DNA of 64,000 bases from Neorhizobium sp. JUb45 (GTDB taxonomy: Bacteria > Pseudomonadota > Alphaproteobacteria > Rhizobiales > Rhizobiaceae). The notes under the pieces are model-generated. The model worked only from the letters and a program-made list of their open reading frames with translations, did not search any database and had not been told where the DNA came from. Shown one piece after another: positions 1-7,739 of this stretch. The stretch covers positions 106,508-170,507 of the forward strand of contig NZ_SLYW01000010.1 in the NCBI RefSeq assembly GCF_004343585.1. The letters run 5' to 3'. The first letter of the stretch is position 1. Each line of letters begins with the position of its first letter. Both the position numbers and the translations under genes were made by a program.

Positions 1-510
1 TTCGACAAGGTAGATCCCGTCGTCAAACGCGCGAAGTCACGAAAGCAAATATTTACGTGGTCCAGCGAACAGGATCGCGCGAAGCAATCGAAGGAAGAGC
101 GTGCCTTCTATGCGCATGCTGCCGATTTCGGCATCCGCTCCGGGGTCACTGTTGCGATCAAGACTGCCAACGGCTCGATGTCGATGTTCACCCTGGCGTC
201 AGAACGGCCAGAGATCGATCTCAACCGCGAGATCGACGCGGTCGCAGCCGCGGCTGCTGTCGGACAACTCCATACCCGCATCTCGTTCCTTCAGACCACT
301 CCGACCGTGGAAGATGCCGCCTGGCTCGATCCTAAAGAAGCGACCTATCTCAGATGGATCGCCGTCGGCATGACGATGGAGGAGATTGCCGATGTGGAGG
401 GCGTCAAATACAACAGCGTCCGCGTCAAGCTTCGTGAGGCGATGAAGCGCTTCGAAGTTCGGAGCAAGGCCCATCTCACCGCGCTTGCAATCCGCAGAAA
501 GCTGATGTGA
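1..510 (+). CDS. traR: TraR quorum-sensing activator (5' truncated by window)
   Basis: LuxR-family transcription factor that binds an acyl-homoserine lactone and activates tra genes at tra boxes. The frame is open from base 1, so the protein starts outside the window; 169 codons are visible. The visible N-terminal part (FDKVDPVVKRAK near the edge, then FTWSSE) is typical of the autoinducer-binding domain. The C-terminal part holds a LuxR helix-turn-helix (LDPKEATYLRWIAVGMTMEEIADVEGVKYNSV, quoted in pieces: LDPKEATYLRW, GMTMEEIADVEG, KYNSVRVKL). The gene is convergent with traM, its anti-activator, as in Ti plasmids. A shorter start at 178 would remove the ligand domain and is not likely. Confidence is high because a tra box and the full tra region lie nearby. 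Confidence 0.9.
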   Translation, partial: FDKVDPVVKRAKSRKQIFTWSSEQDRAKQSKEERAFYAHAADFGIRSGVTVAIKTANGSMSMFTLASERPEIDLNREIDAVAAAAAVGQLHTRISFLQTTPTVEDAAWLDPKEATYLRWIAVGMTMEEIADVEGVKYNSVRVKLREAMKRFEVRSKAHLTALAIRRKLM

Positions 511-513
511 GAG

Positions 514-541
514 CGCCTGTCGCCGAATTGCTCACCAGGCG
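514..541. terminator. Weak hairpin between traR and traM
   Basis: A 6-bp inverted repeat CGCCTG...CAGGCG with a 16-nt loop lies between the convergent traR and traM stop codons. There is no T-run, so an intrinsic terminator is only possible. Confidence 0.25.
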
Positions 542-557
542 TGGTACTGAAACCGGA

Positions 558-866
558 TCAGTTAACGGTCACCTTCGGGATGTAGCCGAGGATGCTAAGC
601 AGGGAGCTTACTGCGCTCATCTGCGCGTGCATCTCGATGCTGGCCTCAATGAAACAAAGATGCTGTGGGCCACCGGTCAATTCACCTGACTTATAGCTTT
701 CCGGCAGTGCCTGGAACAGTTCGTCAGCCTTTTCGACTAACCGCCGGTGCGTTCGGATCGCGTCGACGGTAAGGCTCTCCAAGTCGGCGGGAGGTAGTCC
801 CCGCGTTAGCCCCACCACTGGCCGGAGCTCGACTTCCTTCGACAAGTTCACATCTTCCGATTCCAT
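558..866 (-). CDS. traM: TraM, anti-activator of TraR
   Basis: Small cytoplasmic protein (102 aa, the usual TraM size) that binds TraR and blocks its DNA binding, setting the quorum threshold for conjugation. The sequence shows the TraM pattern: an N-terminal region with LRPVVGLTRGLPP, a central helix beginning LTVDAIRTHRRLVEKADELF, and a C-terminal helix with IEASIEMHAQMSAVSSLLSIL. It is transcribed toward traR, with which it is convergent. A tra-box-like site lies about 290 bp upstream (1152-1169), which fits the known TraR control of traM in relatives, although the distance is long. No damage is seen. Confidence 0.9.
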   Translation of the reverse strand: MESEDVNLSKEVELRPVVGLTRGLPPADLESLTVDAIRTHRRLVEKADELFQALPESYKSGELTGGPQHLCFIEASIEMHAQMSAVSSLLSILGYIPKVTVN

Positions 867-1284
867 TCTTCCAACCCTGGTTTTGTCTGCGGTCCGCCCC
901 CGCTGACGTTGAACCCTATGAACCCTAGCCGGGGGTTAGAATCCGAGATGAATCGGCCCTGAGACCTTTAGCACCGAAGCGCCTGGACATGAGTCACAGG
1001 CCCCCGGCCATAAGGTCAGAGGATTCCTGGCGCCATTTCGGTCAGCGCCAACCTTTCATCTGCGGATTCTAAGCCGCAACACAGCACGTACTGCGTCCCG
1101 GCCTTTATAAGAGTCATTTCAACGAGATGCCAGCGGGGATTGCCATCGCGAACGTGCAAATCTTCACATCCAAGATGCGTCCGACGCCAGGGATTCCGTT
1201 CCGATCAGTATTTTCGAGCGTAGCCCAAGCACTCTGAAACCGTTGCTGGGCAATTGCTTTGGATTGATCAACCGATGGTAACGC
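867..1284. other. Non-coding stretch between traM and traH
   Basis: About 420 bp with no convincing gene. It should hold the traM promoter (reading left) and the 3' end of the traAFBH transcript. It contains the tra-box-like site at 1152-1169 and a short repeated AACCCTA motif near 911-925 that could fold with GGGGGTT at 931-937. Confidence 0.5.
1152..1169. promoter_or_regulatory. Degenerate tra box
   Basis: The 18 bases ACGTGCAAATCTTCACAT match the TraR dyad ATGTGCAGATCTGCACAT at 15 of 18 positions. It lies between traM and traH. By analogy with Ti plasmids it could serve traM autoregulation. This is inferred from sequence only. Confidence 0.5.
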
Positions 1285-1914
1285 CTACTTTTGATGAGCA
1301 CCGATGCCGGACAGGTCGATCCTGATCCCTGCTTTGTTAGGATCGGATCCCGAAGCTTCGGCTGGTGTTTCGGGCTTGGCTTCATCCTCCGGAAGGCCCG
1401 CTTGTGTGTCGGTGCCTTCGCGCCTGACCGGCCCCGGCTGGGCGAGCTTTATATTACCCGGATCTTCCGCCCGAAACACTGCCGTTCCTTCGAAAAATCC
1501 CGTCTGCCAGGCGATGATCGCATCGTCGAACACTTGCGGCAGGACTTGCCTCTCGGTCGGGTTGCCGTACCATTTGGTCACGATCCGGTAGACCTTGGCG
1601 AACAGGGCCGTGCCCAAGCGCATGTTCTCACAAGCATCGACCAGGTCCGGCTTCAGCTGGCCCGCCTCCACGATGCCGAGCCCTGCGGGATACTGCGTAA
1701 TGCCAACACGAACGGTATTGCGACCAAGGTTGTCGCGGATCAGCACCAACGCCTCCTCCGCCGTCTTCGGTCTGGGCACCAGTATGACGCGGTTTCCGGA
1801 GCGGACCGTGACTGCGAGCGGGTCCGGTACCCCTGCCCGCTCTATGAACTGCTCGACGATCGCCGGCTTCAGGCCGGGATCGCTGCATTCCTTGATGAGG
1901 GCGGCATCGACCAT
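1285..1914 (-). CDS. traH: TraH conjugal transfer protein
   Basis: Last gene of the traAFBH operon; its exact role is unknown and it is accessory in Ti-type transfer systems. The protein (209 aa) begins VDAALIKECSDPGLKP and contains AVTVRSGNRVILVPRP and KVYRIVTKWYGNPTERQ, the pattern I know from rhizobial TraH. I chose the ATG at 1914 because AAGGAG lies 9 nt before it on the minus strand; an ATG at 1923 touches the AAGGAG and is less likely. The traB stop codon lies 13 nt upstream, so the two are probably translated from one message. The C-terminal 70 residues are charged and low-complexity. Confidence 0.85.
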   Translation of the reverse strand: MVDAALIKECSDPGLKPAIVEQFIERAGVPDPLAVTVRSGNRVILVPRPKTAEEALVLIRDNLGRNTVRVGITQYPAGLGIVEAGQLKPDLVDACENMRLGTALFAKVYRIVTKWYGNPTERQVLPQVFDDAIIAWQTGFFEGTAVFRAEDPGNIKLAQPGPVRREGTDTQAGLPEDEAKPETPAEASGSDPNKAGIRIDLSGIGAHQK

Positions 1915-1927
1915 CGCGAACATCTCC

Positions 1928-3205
1928 TTATTTGTTGAACGCCGTGACGACGGGCAGTCCGAACAGTTTTGCCCAGGCGACCACGCTCGCGTTCTGAATG
2001 GCAACGATCGACGTTCCCGCGGTCCACCATCCATTGCCCGGGGCGACGATTGCGCTGGGGGAATGCAGCATCGAGTGCAGGACCGGCCAAAGCAGGAGCT
2101 GTTCGTAGCAGATCAGCACGGCGAGCTTCTGGCCGTCGCTTTGCACAACTGGATTGCCGAAGAAGTTGGCGCGGGCACCACCGCCCTGCCCGGTCCATGC
2201 CCGCCATGGCTGCCACATGGACACCGGGACCGGCATGCGTTGGCGATAGAGAATTCGAGCTTCGTCAGCCGAAATCGCGACCATGACATTGTCGTAGCCG
2301 CCCGGATCGATGACATCAGCGCCGGCGATCACAGTGAGCTCCGAGCCTCGCAAGCCTTGGCTCCAAAACCTCGCGACGGTCGGCGTCCAGAAGCCCAATG
2401 CACTTTCGGGAAGAACGATGAAACGGGTTTTCTCTGATGCCGCCGCGCGCACCGTTGCAATCAGGTCACGGTGATAGTCAAGCGAGCCGTCTCGTCCGAG
2501 GCTCGAGCCCTGTTCGAGGTCGACGCCCTTCCATCCCTCGGGTAGATTCGGTGATGTCCACGTAGCGGCGGACCAGAGCCAGAATCCTCCCAGGACGATG
2601 GCGACAGCCGGCCAACATCGCGATGTCATTATCGCGAGGCCGGCTGTCATGGCGACCAGCCCGCACCATCCCCATCCCGGAAAGAGCACGCCTGCAGCGG
2701 TGAGCGGATGTGCCCAGCCGGTTATGCCGAAGGGCGGCAGCCCCATAAGCACCGCCGCCGCCAGATAGCGCGCCGCCATTGCCAATCCCGTTCGACCTTC
2801 TCCCGGAGACTTGCCTTCCGGTCGCGCCTTCCAGAGCACCGCATGCACGCCGGCGAAGGTGAGTGAAGCAGATGTCCAGAGCAGAAGCCCAGGCCATAGA
2901 TCGGCGGCATAGAAGTTGGCGACACCCTGCGGCAGCCCACGCGAAGCAGCCAGAAAATATCCGGCCGACACGAGCAACGCGGTCAGTCTGGACGGCGACA
3001 TCGCCCAGAGCGCCGGAAACAACACAGCAACCGGAAGGGTCAAGACATGGCCGCTCCAGGCAGTCCAGCCGCATGCGACGGATACCGCGATGAGCAGGCA
3101 GGATCGCCGCCAGTTATGGATCGAATGTGAGGACCGGCCGCGCCAGGCCGAGAAGGCCCGTGTCCGGAACCGGCCCGAAATACCGACTATCATAGGAGCT
3201 CGCAA
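1928..3205 (-). CDS. traB: TraB, nitrilase/Lnt-like conjugal transfer protein
   Basis: Membrane protein needed for efficient conjugation in Ti-type systems. The N-terminal half has several hydrophobic segments; the C-terminal half is a carbon-nitrogen hydrolase domain with the expected triad surroundings: FIVLPESALGFW (Glu), a central region, and LAVLICYEQLL (Cys), then APGNGWWT. It resembles apolipoprotein N-acyltransferase, but the substrate is unknown. The start is uncertain: the frame opens with TTG at 3205 and has an ATG at 3193, both inside traF by 80-90 nt, and there is no ATG/GTG/TTG in frame between there and the region matching other TraB proteins (near 3110). It lies between traF and traH. 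Confidence 0.85.
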   Translation of the reverse strand: MRAPMIVGISGRFRTRAFSAWRGRSSHSIHNWRRSCLLIAVSVACGWTAWSGHVLTLPVAVLFPALWAMSPSRLTALLVSAGYFLAASRGLPQGVANFYAADLWPGLLLWTSASLTFAGVHAVLWKARPEGKSPGEGRTGLAMAARYLAAAVLMGLPPFGITGWAHPLTAAGVLFPGWGWCGLVAMTAGLAIMTSRCWPAVAIVLGGFWLWSAATWTSPNLPEGWKGVDLEQGSSLGRDGSLDYHRDLIATVRAAASEKTRFIVLPESALGFWTPTVARFWSQGLRGSELTVIAGADVIDPGGYDNVMVAISADEARILYRQRMPVPVSMWQPWRAWTGQGGGARANFFGNPVVQSDGQKLAVLICYEQLLLWPVLHSMLHSPSAIVAPGNGWWTAGTSIVAIQNASVVAWAKLFGLPVVTAFNK

Positions 3206-3641
3206 AGGATGAGTGAAGAAACAGATATCTCAGTGGCACGATGCCGGTTTTGAACGGTGTGATCGCTCTGCCCTCGCCATCGCTCGCGCGAACGATCGAT
3301 GAGGCGAGAGGCCTACCGTCGACAGTGACATTCGCGCCTATTTCCACATGCTGTCCGGGAAGCGCCGCCACTGTCTTGATCAGCGGCGCAAAGCCACCGG
3401 GGCAGAGGCCACGCCTGACATAGCCGCGGTGCCGTGCTTCCTCGAATGAAGCGGTTGCCGGTGGGCAGATGAACACGAGATCGCCGGCTTCGACCGGACG
3501 CTGCAGGGCCACGATACGCCAGAGCCCAAGCGGCTCGCTCGGCGTCAGGTTCAACCGAAAGCCGCCCATATAGGCGACTGCCACTAGTGCCGCGATCGCC
3601 CCGCCCGCGCCGGCCAGGAACAGGAGAAGCCGCCGCCTCAT
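3114..3641 (-). CDS. traF: TraF, S26-family conjugal transfer peptidase
   Basis: Signal-peptidase-like protease (175 aa) that in related systems processes or cyclises the pilin. An N-terminal membrane anchor (residues 5-24) is followed by the catalytic Ser in TPSEPLGLWR (Ser35) and the catalytic Lys in LIKTVAALPG (Lys89), the S26 Ser/Lys dyad. Its ATG overlaps the traA stop codon as ATGA, so translation is probably coupled. It also overlaps the annotated 5' end of traB. No damage is seen. Confidence 0.9.
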   Translation of the reverse strand: MRRRLLLFLAGAGGAIAALVAVAYMGGFRLNLTPSEPLGLWRIVALQRPVEAGDLVFICPPATASFEEARHRGYVRRGLCPGGFAPLIKTVAALPGQHVEIGANVTVDGRPLASSIVRASDGEGRAITPFKTGIVPLRYLFLHSSFASSYDSRYFGPVPDTGLLGLARPVLTFDP

Positions 3642-6600
3642 TGCTTCATCACCGGCGTCTGGCGCTGGGCGAGACGCAAATCTTCGGCCTGCCGCAGGGT
3701 CTGGACGGTGCGCTCGTGAGCGGCGAGCTGCTGGGACGCGCGCATGATCGGCCAGGCCTCTGTCAGACGCTCCTTCTGCTCGGGCTGCATCCCCTCGGAG
3801 AGTTTGTCGAAGAGCTTTCCGGAGGGTTCGCGCGCGGCATTGGTGAGCAGTGTGCGTTCCCCGAACCGTTCGGTGACGGCTTGGTTGAACCCGTCAATTT
3901 CCAGTTTGGTTTCCCGATTGCTGAGTGCATAGGCCATGGCCGCCGGCAGATCGTTGCGGTCGATCGCATCACGCACGCGCTCCAGCACCACGTGTGCTGC
4001 CTGCGACAATGCCGGGATGTCGATCGACACGCGCTGACGCAATGCCTGCTCGTCAGCCTGCAGCCGCTGCACGGCGGTCTCGCGCATCCTCAGATACTGC
4101 TCAAGATCGCGCTTCAGGGCCGGAACATTGAGGTCTGCAACGCGACGGTCCTCGCGCTCAGTCTTGCTGGCAAGAATGCCGGTCTTGCCCTTCAGCGGTC
4201 CGATCGACGCCGGGGCGGTCGTCAGCGTCTGAAGCGCCAGTTTGGCCGTTTCCTTATCCGCTAGCACCGCATCGAAGTTCATCGCCCGGAAGGCGGTCTC
4301 GGGATCAGCAAAGACGTAAGCAAAACGGGTCGAGACCTCTTCCCATTGTTGTCTGAGGGCTGGATCGGTGTCGAGCTTGTTCTCCACCGTATCGGCTACA
4401 GAACCGGGGAATATCTTGATGCCTGCGACCATGGGCGCGGCCTCCTTCATCGTTTGGTTTTTTAAGGGGTGGTGCAGACCGAGACGCTCTGCAAAGACAG
4501 CAAGGCGCTGGCCGAGATCGACCAATTTCGTCTTCTGGCGCAGCGTCCAGTCGAGCCGGTCGCGCACGAGCGTGCGGGCCACCTGAACGATGTTGAGCCC
4601 GCGGCTTTCCGCAAACCGCAGCGCCTCGCGGTAAAGCTTTCCGCGTTCGTAATCGAGCGTGGTCTCCTTGGCATTCTTTCGGGAGAGTACCTTGGCCAGG
4701 CCGCCGTTGAAGGCGAAGGACCGGTGGCCGTAGTAAAGCTGCAAATCCTCGCGATGGCGGGTCATCGCCACATAGGTCAGATGCCGGTCCAGCGAGAGGC
4801 TTGCCAACACCTTCACTCGGTCGACGGTCGCGCCTTGGCTTTTATGGATCGTCGTGGCGTAACCATGATCGAGATTGCTGTAGAAGCGTTGCTCGACGAT
4901 GACCTGCCGGCGCTGATCACCCTCTCCGATGACAGCGACGATCCTGTTCGGTGCGGCCTCAATGACATGAGCGATCATGCCGTTCTTGACGCCGAGCGAC
5001 CCTTCGTTCTTCAGGAAGACGATCTGGTCGCCCGCGTCGAATTGGCGAATGCCGTCAGCCGTTTTGAACACATGGCCCTCACCGACAATGCCGCGTTCGA
5101 CGAGTTTTTCGCGGGCCATAATGTTCAGCATCCGCACGTCGCGGCGCAGATGCGCAAGGATCAGCGTTGTCTTCGTCTGATCGTAATCGTGGTTCCAGTC
5201 TCCGATCAGCCGCTCGACTGCCTCAGCCTTTAGGCGCGTTCCCGTGATCCTGACATTGGCATCATAGGCGGTCAGCGCCTTTTCGACATTGCCCCGAGCC
5301 AGATCGAGTGACGCCTTGCGCATCCAGTCCTCGCGCTGGCGATAGATTGTCTCGAGTTCGGCATAACCGATGCGGTCGACGATGGCGCGGAAGGCAGCGC
5401 CCGCTTCGATCGGCTGGAGCTGTTCGGGATCGCCGACCAGAACGATCTTGGCACCTGCTCTGACGACGGCATCGACAAAGCCGGCCATCTGTTTTGAGGC
5501 GACCATACCTGCTTCGTCCATGACGAAGACGGTTTTGTGATCGAGAACGTCACGGCCCCGATTCCAGCGCAGCTCCCAAGACGCGAGCGTCCGGCTGTGG
5601 ATGCCGGCTTCCTTTTCCAGCCCCTCCGCCGCCTTGCCGGCAAGCGCGCCGCCGACCACACGATATCCGGCCAGTTCCCACGCCTCGCGGGCAGCCTTCA
5701 TCATCGTGGTCTTGCCAGCACCTGCACGGCCGACCACGGCGGCGATCCGGGCGGGACCCGCGATCCGCTCGATCGCGGTTTTCTGCTCTTCCGAGAGCCG
5801 CTCATGCCGCCGGAACGTTGCGTCCAAAGCAGCTTCAGAGACAGCATGACCGTCCCGGTTCGACAGCCACGACGCCTGCCGCACCATCGTCGCTTCGAGC
5901 CGGATCATCGCCCGGGTCGAATAGCGGGCCGGCACCTTTTCTCCGGTCGCGAACTCGATCGTGTCGCGCTGCAAACGCAAGACTTCCGGGTTCAGGGTGA
6001 TGCGTAACATCAGTTGCTGGAAAACAGTCGGATCATCGACATAACGATGCAGAACCTTGGCGATATCGCGTTCATCGAAGACACTCTTTTCTCGCGTGAT
6101 CAGGTCAAGCACGATGGCTGGATTGTTCAGAATGCGGCGGATGTTTTCGCTCCGCCGCTCTTCGTTCAATTCAATCCGTTCGAGTTCTGGCCGGACGCCC
6201 CGCTCCTGCGCCTTGCGCTCGATGGCTTTCGCCCCGACGCCGAGATGAATGGTGGGTTCAAGCTTGATGCCCTGCTTCTCATAGGAACGCCCATCAATAC
6301 GGAGATCGATGCCGCCGAGCGCCAGGTGATGGTTCAGCCGCTCGAACCATCCATCGCGTAGGGAATTGAAGTCATCCGTCGACCCGGCCCAGAGCTGATA
6401 GAGGATTTTCCCGGACTTCGTGCGGACGGGCTGGCCATCCTCGCCAATGACTGCGACCTTCTTCGATCCGAACCCATCCTCGGACAGCGGACGCAATGTG
6501 GTCATCAGGTGGATATGCGGGTTGCCTGGATTGTCATGGTAAACCCAGTCGGCCACCATGCCCTTGGCGAGGATATGCTTTTCCACAAAGTTCCTTACCA

Positions 6601-6940
6601 GGGCGATGTTTTGCTCGGGCGTGAGTTCCAGGGGCAACGCAATCGTCAGGTCGCGCGCAAGCTGCGCATCGGAGCGCTTCTCGAACGCCTCGACCTTGTT
6701 CCAGAAGGCTTCCGAAGCTCCGGCAACAGAGCGGTCGGCAATCATCGCGCGGACCCATTTCGGGGCGTCGGCCGGAAGCGTGAATTCCTCATGCAGCAGC
6801 CCCTCTTTACGGGTGTAGTCGATGGTGCGGGCCTCGCGCTCATATTCCATCTTCGCGCAGTGCCGGTAGGCCGCAGACAGCACGGCACTACGGCCGCCGC
6901 CGCGGCTGACGATGCTGGCTGAGAAATGGGCGATGGCCAC
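3638..6940 (-). CDS. traA: TraA relaxase/helicase
   Basis: Nicks one strand at oriT, stays covalently attached and unwinds the plasmid for transfer. The protein is 1100 aa, the usual size. The N-terminal MobA/MobL relaxase domain has Tyr25 (AAYRH) as candidate nucleophile and the metal-binding PHIH at 141-144. A RecD/TraI-like helicase follows, with Walker A GRAGAGKTT (404-412) and Walker B VMDEAGM (473-479). I place the start at GTG 6940, giving MAIAHFSASIV; the open frame continues upstream to 7198 through the oriT/regulatory region, but that extension is not expected to be translated. It is divergent from traC with oriT and a tra box between, and is followed by traF with an ATGA overlap. 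Confidence 0.95.
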   Translation of the reverse strand: MAIAHFSASIVSRGGGRSAVLSAAYRHCAKMEYEREARTIDYTRKEGLLHEEFTLPADAPKWVRAMIADRSVAGASEAFWNKVEAFEKRSDAQLARDLTIALPLELTPEQNIALVRNFVEKHILAKGMVADWVYHDNPGNPHIHLMTTLRPLSEDGFGSKKVAVIGEDGQPVRTKSGKILYQLWAGSTDDFNSLRDGWFERLNHHLALGGIDLRIDGRSYEKQGIKLEPTIHLGVGAKAIERKAQERGVRPELERIELNEERRSENIRRILNNPAIVLDLITREKSVFDERDIAKVLHRYVDDPTVFQQLMLRITLNPEVLRLQRDTIEFATGEKVPARYSTRAMIRLEATMVRQASWLSNRDGHAVSEAALDATFRRHERLSEEQKTAIERIAGPARIAAVVGRAGAGKTTMMKAAREAWELAGYRVVGGALAGKAAEGLEKEAGIHSRTLASWELRWNRGRDVLDHKTVFVMDEAGMVASKQMAGFVDAVVRAGAKIVLVGDPEQLQPIEAGAAFRAIVDRIGYAELETIYRQREDWMRKASLDLARGNVEKALTAYDANVRITGTRLKAEAVERLIGDWNHDYDQTKTTLILAHLRRDVRMLNIMAREKLVERGIVGEGHVFKTADGIRQFDAGDQIVFLKNEGSLGVKNGMIAHVIEAAPNRIVAVIGEGDQRRQVIVEQRFYSNLDHGYATTIHKSQGATVDRVKVLASLSLDRHLTYVAMTRHREDLQLYYGHRSFAFNGGLAKVLSRKNAKETTLDYERGKLYREALRFAESRGLNIVQVARTLVRDRLDWTLRQKTKLVDLGQRLAVFAERLGLHHPLKNQTMKEAAPMVAGIKIFPGSVADTVENKLDTDPALRQQWEEVSTRFAYVFADPETAFRAMNFDAVLADKETAKLALQTLTTAPASIGPLKGKTGILASKTEREDRRVADLNVPALKRDLEQYLRMRETAVQRLQADEQALRQRVSIDIPALSQAAHVVLERVRDAIDRNDLPAAMAYALSNRETKLEIDGFNQAVTERFGERTLLTNAAREPSGKLFDKLSEGMQPEQKERLTEAWPIMRASQQLAAHERTVQTLRQAEDLRLAQRQTPVMKQ

Positions 6941-7045
6941 GGCGTAAAACACTCCCGGTTCGAACCTCGTTCCCAAAGAGCAGCCAGGCGAGCGGGCAAC
7001 CCTACGACGGCCCTCTTGACCGCCTTGGCAGGGCCGTGGGCAAGC

Positions 7046-7080
7046 ACGTCGCATCAGCGACGTATAATTGCGCCCTTGGA
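7046..7080. other. oriT with inverted repeat and nick region
   Basis: Between the divergent traA and traC genes a perfect 7-bp inverted repeat ACGTCGC-ATCA-GCGACGT (7046-7063) sits directly before ATAATTGCGCCCTTGG (7064-7079). The core resembles the RSF1010/Ti nick sequence TAAGTGCGCCCT. The arrangement (dyad next to nick site, between traA and traC) is that of Ti-plasmid oriT. The exact nicked bond is inferred, not shown. Confidence 0.85.
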
Positions 7081-7130
7081 TCCGCTCCTTCGGAACGGCG
7101 GGATCATCCTCCAAAGTGTCGGCTTTGCCG

Positions 7131-7148
7131 ACGTGCAGATCTGCACAT
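7131..7148. promoter_or_regulatory. tra box (TraR binding site)
   Basis: ACGTGCAGATCTGCACAT differs from the Ti-plasmid tra box ATGTGCAGATCTGCACAT at one position and is otherwise a perfect dyad. It lies in the traA-traC divergent promoter, so TraR with its autoinducer should activate both operons from here. Confidence 0.9.
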
Positions 7149-7222
7149 TCCTTCGGAGGTGCTTTTGGGAAAGTCTTGCAGCGTGACAGAGCCGCCAAGA
7201 TTTCCAGGGAGATGCGACCGGA

Positions 7223-7519
7223 ATGAAGAAACCATCATCGAAGATCAGGGAAGAAATCGCCAGATTGCAGGATCAACTGAGACAAGCAGAAACACGCGAG
7301 GCCGAGCGCATCGGCCGGATCGCGCTGAAGGCCGGTCTCGGTGAGATCGAGATCGAGGAAAGCGAGCTACAGGCTGCGTTCGAAGAGATCGCCGGGCGGT
7401 TTCGCGGAGGCAAGCCGGCTTCGACCGGGAAGAGAAATGCTGGTGACGGCAGGACCGCAGGCGAGACGGTCACGACGATCGAAACTGGCACTGCTGCGGG
7501 CAGCGGTCGTGAGGCTTGA
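7223..7519 (+). CDS. traC: TraC, relaxosome accessory protein
   Basis: 98-aa charged protein that in Ti systems acts with TraA at oriT. It begins MKKPSSKIREEIARLQDQ, a coiled-coil-like segment, followed by RIALKAGLGEIEIEESEL, which is the recognisable TraC region, then a flexible polar tail. It is the first gene of the traCDG operon, 75 nt after the tra box, with traD starting 4 nt after its stop codon. Confidence 0.88.
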   Translation: MKKPSSKIREEIARLQDQLRQAETREAERIGRIALKAGLGEIEIEESELQAAFEEIAGRFRGGKPASTGKRNAGDGRTAGETVTTIETGTAAGSGREA

Positions 7520-7523
7520 ACGG

Positions 7524-7739
7524 ATGGCCCACACGATAACGACCGACGCCCGAAAGAAAGACACGCGCGAAAAAATCGCACTCGGTGGACTGATCGTCAA
7601 GGCAGGACTGCGCTACGAGAAGCGGGCACTACTGCTCGGCCTGCTGATCGATGCCAGTCGCCGCCTCAAGGGCAACGATGCGGAGCAATCGCGACTTACC
7701 GCGATAGGCGCGGAGGCGTTCGCTCATGACGGCGAGTAA
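7524..7739 (+). CDS. traD: TraD, small conjugal transfer protein
   Basis: 71-aa protein with the conserved core DTREKIALGGLIVKAGLRYE followed by KRALLLGLLIDA, typical of rhizobial TraD (not related to F-plasmid TraD). The ATG at 7524 was chosen over an earlier in-frame start at 7341 because it follows the traC stop by 4 nt and gives the known length. The 3' end overlaps traG by 14 nt, so traC, traD and traG are probably coupled. Confidence 0.88.
   Translation: MAHTITTDARKKDTREKIALGGLIVKAGLRYEKRALLLGLLIDASRRLKGNDAEQSRLTAIGAEAFAHDGE

Noticed and set aside
1291..2437. Plus-strand frames of 215 and 280 codons over traH and traB
   Set aside because: Antisense to recognised tra genes with overlap structure; no domain seen.
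6941..7198. Longer traA start at 7198
   Set aside because: The extra 86 residues would be encoded by oriT and the tra box; the family start MAIAHFSAS is at GTG 6940.
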